NCBI GenBank assembly: GCA_049965795.1
Contig: JBMFVW010000007.1
Span: 1-58,014, forward strand
Source of the DNA: Acidulodesulfobacterium_A sp049965795
GTDB lineage: Bacteria; SZUA-79; Acidulodesulfobacterales; Acidulodesulfobacteraceae
Length of the DNA: 58,014 bases
Reading direction: 5' to 3'
This document shows positions 54,207 through 58,014 of this stretch, one piece after another. The notes beneath the pieces were generated by a model. That model was not told the DNA's origin, ran no database searches, and saw only the letters and a list, made by a program, of their open reading frames with translations. The position numbers were made by a program, and so were the translations under genes. Numbering within the stretch: the stretch's first letter is position 1; the number at the start of each line of letters is the position of its first letter.

Positions 54207-55238
54207 TTATACCGCAATATTTTTTTTATTTAAAATTAAATTTAATTCGTTTTTAAGTTTGTCTATTCCGGTGCCTTGAACCGCCGATATAAAATACACG
54301 GGAATATTTTGCTCTGAAAAAAACTCGGTTGTTTCTTTAATAATTTTATTTAATTTCCTTTTGTCCGTTATCAAGTCTATCTTATTAATAGCCGCTATCC
54401 TTTCTTTTTTGAGTATATTTTCGTCGTATTCCGATATTTCTTTAACCACCGCTTCGTATGAAGACTTAATTTCTTTGAATGTTCCTATTTCGATAAGATG
54501 AAGCAGTATATTGGATCTTTCTATATGGCTTAAAAACTTAAGTCCCAAACCTGCGCCTTCGGAAGCGCCTTCTATTATGCCGGGAATATCGACTATGGTC
54601 AGCGTTTTGGCGGACTCGTCAGTATTATCTCCTGTATAAACACCAAGATTAGGAGTTTTCGTCGTAAAAGGGTACGGCGCTATTTTTGCATGCGAACCGG
54701 TAAGTTCAGATATTAGCGTTGACTTGCCCGCATTGGGAAAACCCACCAAACCTATGTCGCCCAAACTTTTCAGTACCAGGCGGACTTTTCTGGTTACGCC
54801 GGATATGCCCGGCTGGGCAAAACGAGGTCTTCTTTGTGTTGACGACTTAAAAAAAGTATTTCCTTTTCCGCCGATACCGCCCCTCAGCAGAACCGTTTCT
54901 TCATCGTCTTTTGCAAGGTCTGCCATTACTTCTCCTGAATCGAAATCTATAACCGTAGTGCCTATCGGCACGGTTATTACGATGTCCTCTCCATCTCTGC
55001 CTTTTTTGTTGTTTCCCTGCCCGTTGCCGCCCTTTTCCGCAATATACCTAGGTTTATACCTGAAATCCAAAAGGCTCGTTATGTTATGCGAAGCCTTAAA
55101 TACAACGTCGCCGCCTTTTCCTCCGTCGCCGCCGTCCGGTCCGCCCTTGGGAATAAACTTCTCCCTTCTAAAGCTGACGGCACCCCTGCCGCCGTTACCT
55201 GAAGCAATAGTTATTATAGCATTATCGACGAATTTCAT
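54207..55238 (-). CDS. obgE: GTPase ObgE
   Basis: 343 residues. The Gly-rich Obg fold (1-157, GNGGRGAVSFRREKF, GGDGGKGGDVVF) is followed by the G domain with GFPNAGKSTLI, DIPGIIEGASEGAGLG and NKID. There is no C-terminal OCT extension. It acts in 50S assembly and stress control. The rplU-rpmA-obgE order is conserved, but here a 369-base gap with repeats separates rpmA from obgE. Confidence 0.97.
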   Translation of the reverse strand: MKFVDNAIITIASGNGGRGAVSFRREKFIPKGGPDGGDGGKGGDVVFKASHNITSLLDFRYKPRYIAEKGGNGQGNNKKGRDGEDIVITVPIGTTVIDFDSGEVMADLAKDDEETVLLRGGIGGKGNTFFKSSTQRRPRFAQPGISGVTRKVRLVLKSLGDIGLVGFPNAGKSTLISELTGSHAKIAPYPFTTKTPNLGVYTGDNTDESAKTLTIVDIPGIIEGASEGAGLGLKFLSHIERSNILLHLIEIGTFKEIKSSYEAVVKEISEYDENILKKERIAAINKIDLITDKRKLNKIIKETTEFFSEQNIPVYFISAVQGTGIDKLKNELNLILNKKNIAV

Positions 55239-55300
55239 AGCGAATTTTTTTATGCCGTTTTTTAAATGGCAGCGCTTAAATTATTTAGTTTTTTAAATTT

Positions 55301-55364
55301 GCAGATATTTTTTGTTAACTGAACTATTTCGTATGCAAAAAAAATAAGATATGACACCTTTTCC
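55301..55364. repeat. Family B repeat (right half) in the rpmA-obgE gap
   Basis: TGCAAAAAAAATAAGAT through TGACACCTTTTCC matches the right arm and centre of the copy at 46398-46462. The left arm is decayed. Confidence 0.6.
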
Positions 55365-55551
55365 TCGCATATTTTGCTTAATCTAACAAAAAAATTAATA
55401 AATATTTTCTATTGCAGGAGTAATATTCGTATTTAGAAAAATGAGGTTTAGATATATGCTTGCGTTAATAATTAAAGAAAGGAATTGACAATAGCCGGTA
55501 TCGTTATTACTGCGGAATATTTTAACGAAGTAAGTTTCTTAAAACAAATTT
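55365..55551. other. Non-coding part of the rpmA-obgE intergenic region
   Basis: Between the family B repeat and the AT palindrome I see no gene-sized ORF; a 15-codon plus-strand frame from ATG 55441 has no clear ribosome-binding site. The region may carry the obgE promoter, but no clean -35/-10 pair is visible on the minus strand. Confidence 0.3.
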
Positions 55552-55595
55552 TATATATTTATTACCTTATAAATTTATAAAGTAATAAATATATA
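55552..55595. terminator. 44-base AT-rich palindrome downstream of rpmA
   Basis: TATATATTTATTAC (55552-55565) pairs exactly with 55582-55595, and the spacer contains TTATAAATTTATAA, itself a palindrome, so nearly the whole 44 bases fold. It lies 12 bases after the rpmA stop. A terminator or processing hairpin is possible, though its stem is nearly pure AT. Confidence 0.45.
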
Positions 55596-55607
55596 CATAA
55601 TTTAAAC

Positions 55608-55865
55608 TTATTCCGCAGGTATAATACTGACAAACTTTCTGTTATTTTTTCCTATATGAAATTTTACGAAACCTTTTATTATAGAATAAAGAGTATAATC
55701 TTTCCCCTCTTTAACGAATTTTCCGGGATGAAAAGACGACCCTACCTGACGGACTATAATCTCGCCCGGTTTAACCAACTGTCCTCCAAATCTTTTTACT
55801 CCCCTTCTTTGTCCCTGACTGTCCCTGCCGTTTCTAGAACTTCCGCCGGCTTTTTTATGCGCCAT
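55608..55865 (-). CDS. rpmA: 50S ribosomal protein bL27
   Basis: 85 residues: MAHKKAGGSSRNGRDSQGQR is the canonical N-terminus, with no cleavable Firmicutes-type extension. The N-terminal tail reaches the peptidyl transferase centre. The body has GEIIVRQVGSSFHPG. 46 bases after rplU. Confidence 0.98.
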   Translation of the reverse strand: MAHKKAGGSSRNGRDSQGQRRGVKRFGGQLVKPGEIIVRQVGSSFHPGKFVKEGKDYTLYSIIKGFVKFHIGKNNRKFVSIIPAE

Positions 55866-55911
55866 AATATCACCTTTTACTTAAAAAATATATATAATAT
55901 AAGTTTATAAT

Positions 55912-56226
55912 TTATGCTATGCCCGTTATCTTAACTTCGGTAAAATTCTGTCTGTGGCCTCTTTTCTTTCTTTCGTCTTTGCGTCGTTTCATTTTAAACA
56001 CTACTATTTTTTTTGCCCTGCCGTTTCTTACGACCGTTCCCTTCACGCTTTTATCTTTCAAGGCTTCTTTGTCGGTAACCAATATGTCGCCGTTTTTAAA
56101 AGCTATAGGCGTAAAAGTCACCTCTTCGCCCTTTCCTTTCCCCACCGTTTCTATTCTTAAAATATCTCCCTGCGAAACGACGTATTGCTTTGAGCCGGTA
56201 TTAATTACGGCATATTCTTTACTCAT
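55912..56226 (-). CDS. rplU: 50S ribosomal protein bL21
   Basis: 104 residues. YAVINTGSKQYVVSQGD near the N-terminus and the C-terminal RRKDERKKRGHRQNFTEVKI are standard for L21, which binds 23S rRNA with L20. It leads the rplU-rpmA group, 67 bases after waaA. Confidence 0.97.
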   Translation of the reverse strand: MSKEYAVINTGSKQYVVSQGDILRIETVGKGKGEEVTFTPIAFKNGDILVTDKEALKDKSVKGTVVRNGRAKKIVVFKMKRRKDERKKRGHRQNFTEVKITGIA

Positions 56227-56293
56227 AACAAATCCTCTTTAGCTTAAAAATTTAAGGAAAATTAAAAACACATATAAACTTGAATTATTAATT

Positions 56294-57814
56294 TTAATCG
56301 GTTTTAATTATTTTGTCAACCGATTTTTTTATCCTATTTTTAACCAAACGCAAATATCCTTTATAATTCAAATACTCAATATTCTTAATGGAAACACCTT
56401 TATTGTTGGTTATAATGTTTAAACCGTTTTTTCCGGCAGATTTAGCCGATTTATCGTTAAAAAGATAATCGGCTAAAGCCTCATATAATTCCAAAGAGGA
56501 ATAGACCTGTCTTCCTGCATCATTTTTTATAATTTCCTCAGAAACTTCCGAAAAATTTTGAACGAATTCGCCGAATATTACCGGCTTCCCAAAAATTAAA
56601 GGTTCGAGGAGATTATGTCCGCCCGTAGGAACTAAACTTCCTCCGACGAAAGCTACGTTGCATATGCTGTAAACGGTTAAAAGCTGCCCTATTATATCCA
56701 CCAATACTATGATAATTTTAGAATTTATTTTTAAAGCCGGCTCATTGTTTCGACTTAAGCCATACCCGTAAGCGGATTCATAAATTGAAGAAAGTTTATA
56801 AATTTCTATTTCCGCCGAATAGCCGCTAAGCAGTTTATAAACCTCGTTGAATCTTTCTTGATGGCGCGGAGCAAGAAAAAGAAAAATTTTACTTTTATCG
56901 TTTGTCTTATTTAATTTTATGACGGAATCTATAATGATCTGTTCCTCTCCTTTATGCGTGCTTCCCGCCGCTATAATTTTTGCGGTCTTCATATCAAATG
57001 TTTCAATAATTTCCGCATTCGTAAAGACGTTAAAATTTGTTACGCTTGTACTCTTAGCATATACCGTTTGTACGCTATTGACGGTTTTAAATTCTACAAA
57101 TTTTTTGATAATCTTACTCTTTTCCTCTATGTCTTTTGCAATCAATGAAGCGTCGATATCGAATTTCATATTGCCGGTTCTGAGCATATTTTCTTTTTTA
57201 ACGCCCAGAGATGCAAATCTTTCGCAATAATTATCCGATATGCATAAAACCGCATCTATCTTTTTAAATATATAGCCGAAAAAGAATTTAAAACGAATAT
57301 AGTTATTATAAGACTTCTCAGATATTCTAGCATTTATTAATGCTATAGGAATATTTTTTTTCTTTAAAATAATAAAAAGATTCGGCCATATTTCCGTTTC
57401 CACGGATATAAAAATGGTAGGATTTATAAGTTTCAAGATACTATGGACGGAAAAAAGAAAATCGTACGGAAAATAAAAAATTAAAACACTATCGTCATTT
57501 TTATAAATATTATCCGCAAAATCAAAGCCTGTTTTTGTCGTAGCCGAAAGATAAATTTTTTTGCCGTATTTTGACTTTAATAAATCGATAAATTTTACCG
57601 CCGCCCTCATTTCCCCTAAAGATACCGCATGAATCCATATACCTTCTTGAAAAGATTTTTTTTGCAAAGGATTAAAAGCGGCGGGAAAAAATTTATAAAC
57701 ATAACCTTCGCCTTTTTTATTTTTTATCATATTTAAAATAAAGAACGTCAAGAAAAAAAACGGGGATATAACTATCAAAAGAACATTGTATATAACTATT
57801 AAGATTTTACTCAT
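56294..57814 (-). CDS. waaA: 3-deoxy-D-manno-octulosonic acid (Kdo) transferase
   Basis: Adds Kdo to lipid A at the inner-membrane cytoplasmic face. 506 residues. One N-terminal membrane anchor (about 5-28), GT-B N-domain with IWIHAVSLGEMRAA (catalytic Glu) and VETEIWPNLF, C-domain with AAGSTHKGEEQII, FLFLAPRHQERF, GGSLVPTGGHNLLEP. The family is usually near 430 residues; the excess sits in the inter-domain linker (about 235-285) and at the basic C-terminus. It is upstream of rplU and could be the end of an LPS operon beyond the window. Confidence 0.95.
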   Translation of the reverse strand: MSKILIVIYNVLLIVISPFFFLTFFILNMIKNKKGEGYVYKFFPAAFNPLQKKSFQEGIWIHAVSLGEMRAAVKFIDLLKSKYGKKIYLSATTKTGFDFADNIYKNDDSVLIFYFPYDFLFSVHSILKLINPTIFISVETEIWPNLFIILKKKNIPIALINARISEKSYNNYIRFKFFFGYIFKKIDAVLCISDNYCERFASLGVKKENMLRTGNMKFDIDASLIAKDIEEKSKIIKKFVEFKTVNSVQTVYAKSTSVTNFNVFTNAEIIETFDMKTAKIIAAGSTHKGEEQIIIDSVIKLNKTNDKSKIFLFLAPRHQERFNEVYKLLSGYSAEIEIYKLSSIYESAYGYGLSRNNEPALKINSKIIIVLVDIIGQLLTVYSICNVAFVGGSLVPTGGHNLLEPLIFGKPVIFGEFVQNFSEVSEEIIKNDAGRQVYSSLELYEALADYLFNDKSAKSAGKNGLNIITNNKGVSIKNIEYLNYKGYLRLVKNRIKKSVDKIIKTD

Positions 57815-57856
57815 TTTTCATTTTTATATATTTTAAGATATATTTAATTTTAATAA

Positions 57857-57994
57857 TTAATAATCCGTTTTTCTGGCTATATCAATAGTTATATCGAGAA
57901 GCTTGCTTATATCTTTGGGTAAAGATACGAAAATCCAAAATTGCCGATATAAATTGTAAAACTCAATGGAAAAAAGGTATGATAAAGTATCCAA
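57857..57994 (-). other. Possible short ORF near the right edge
   Basis: A 45-codon frame from TTG 57994 to TAA 57857-57859 encodes an amphipathic peptide ending DISKLLDITIDIARKTDY, which looks protein-like. It has no ribosome-binding site and is preceded by an in-frame stop, so it may be a remnant of a gene. Otherwise 57815-58014 holds nothing I can support. Confidence 0.2.
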
Positions 57995-58014
57995 AACATG
58001 CTTTTAAAAAGCGA

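Noticed and set aside
55441..55488. 15-codon plus-strand ORF in the rpmA-obgE gap
   Set aside because: No ribosome-binding site or supporting neighbour; length is expected by chance.

Overview
The window is 58,014 bases of AT-rich bacterial chromosome, almost all housekeeping and energy metabolism and mostly on the minus strand. Gene order is what is usual in Desulfobacterota (former Deltaproteobacteria): rplU-rpmA-obgE-proB-proA-nadD-rsfS; ispE-(spoVG)-tRNA-Gln-prs-rplY-pth-ychF; and a complex I cluster. An outer membrane is implied by waaA and a LapB-like protein. Oxygen-defence enzymes of anaerobes (rubrerythrin, flavodiiron protein) and a c-type haem sensor point to an anaerobe or microaerophile. 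An AT-rich sulfate- or iron-metabolising lineage such as Acidulodesulfobacterales (Sva0485) would fit, but that placement is inference. Two runs of exactly 100 N (10247-10346, 18469-18568) show this is a scaffold.

Layout. 1-344: right edge of a probable integrated element, with a HEPN gene fragment and then a 3' half of tRNA-Lys. 580-8457 (minus): flavodiiron protein, a DUF2400 glycosylase-like protein, a DUF3857 transglutaminase-like protein without catalytic residues, rubrerythrin, an Asn/Gln-rich small protein, a phosphate acyltransferase, panB and a small membrane protein. 8638-10409 (plus): hemW, a perfect palindrome, tRNA-Ser and a repeat array around an assembly gap. 10417-14117 (minus): glycosyltransferase, TPR-like protein and ABC transporter. 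14278-14913 (plus): marC. 14983-34062 (minus): ychF, pth, rplY, prs, tRNA-Gln, spoVG, ispE and a thirteen-gene nuo operon with a clear sigma-70 type promoter. 34218-42426 (minus): pepA, acs, a haem-binding chemoreceptor, a sigma-54 response regulator and a PAS histidine kinase with a short leader ORF. 42537-57814 (minus): rho, a degenerate GGDEF protein, coaE, pgeF, an RluA-type synthase, gpmI, a LapB-like protein, rsfS, nadD, proA, proB, obgE, rpmA, rplU and waaA.

How it works together. The nuo cluster makes a proton-pumping quinone reductase. The positions of nuoE and nuoF hold one gene that fuses the N3 iron-sulfur end of NuoF to a GltD-type FAD/NAD(P)H oxidoreductase, so the electron-input module is unlike the textbook NADH dehydrogenase. 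Acs activates acetate. The chemoreceptor, Cys-containing PAS kinase and sigma-54 regulator beside it could be a redox or carbon-source sensing unit (inference).

Two families of palindromic intergenic repeats recur through the window. One is built on GGGGACAGAATT and the other on GGAAAAGGTGTCAG. They look like REP elements of the type mobilised by REP-associated tyrosine transposases, although no transposase is present here. One copy creates a false N-terminal extension of the response-regulator ORF. No rRNA, CRISPR array, complete insertion sequence or prophage gene was seen.
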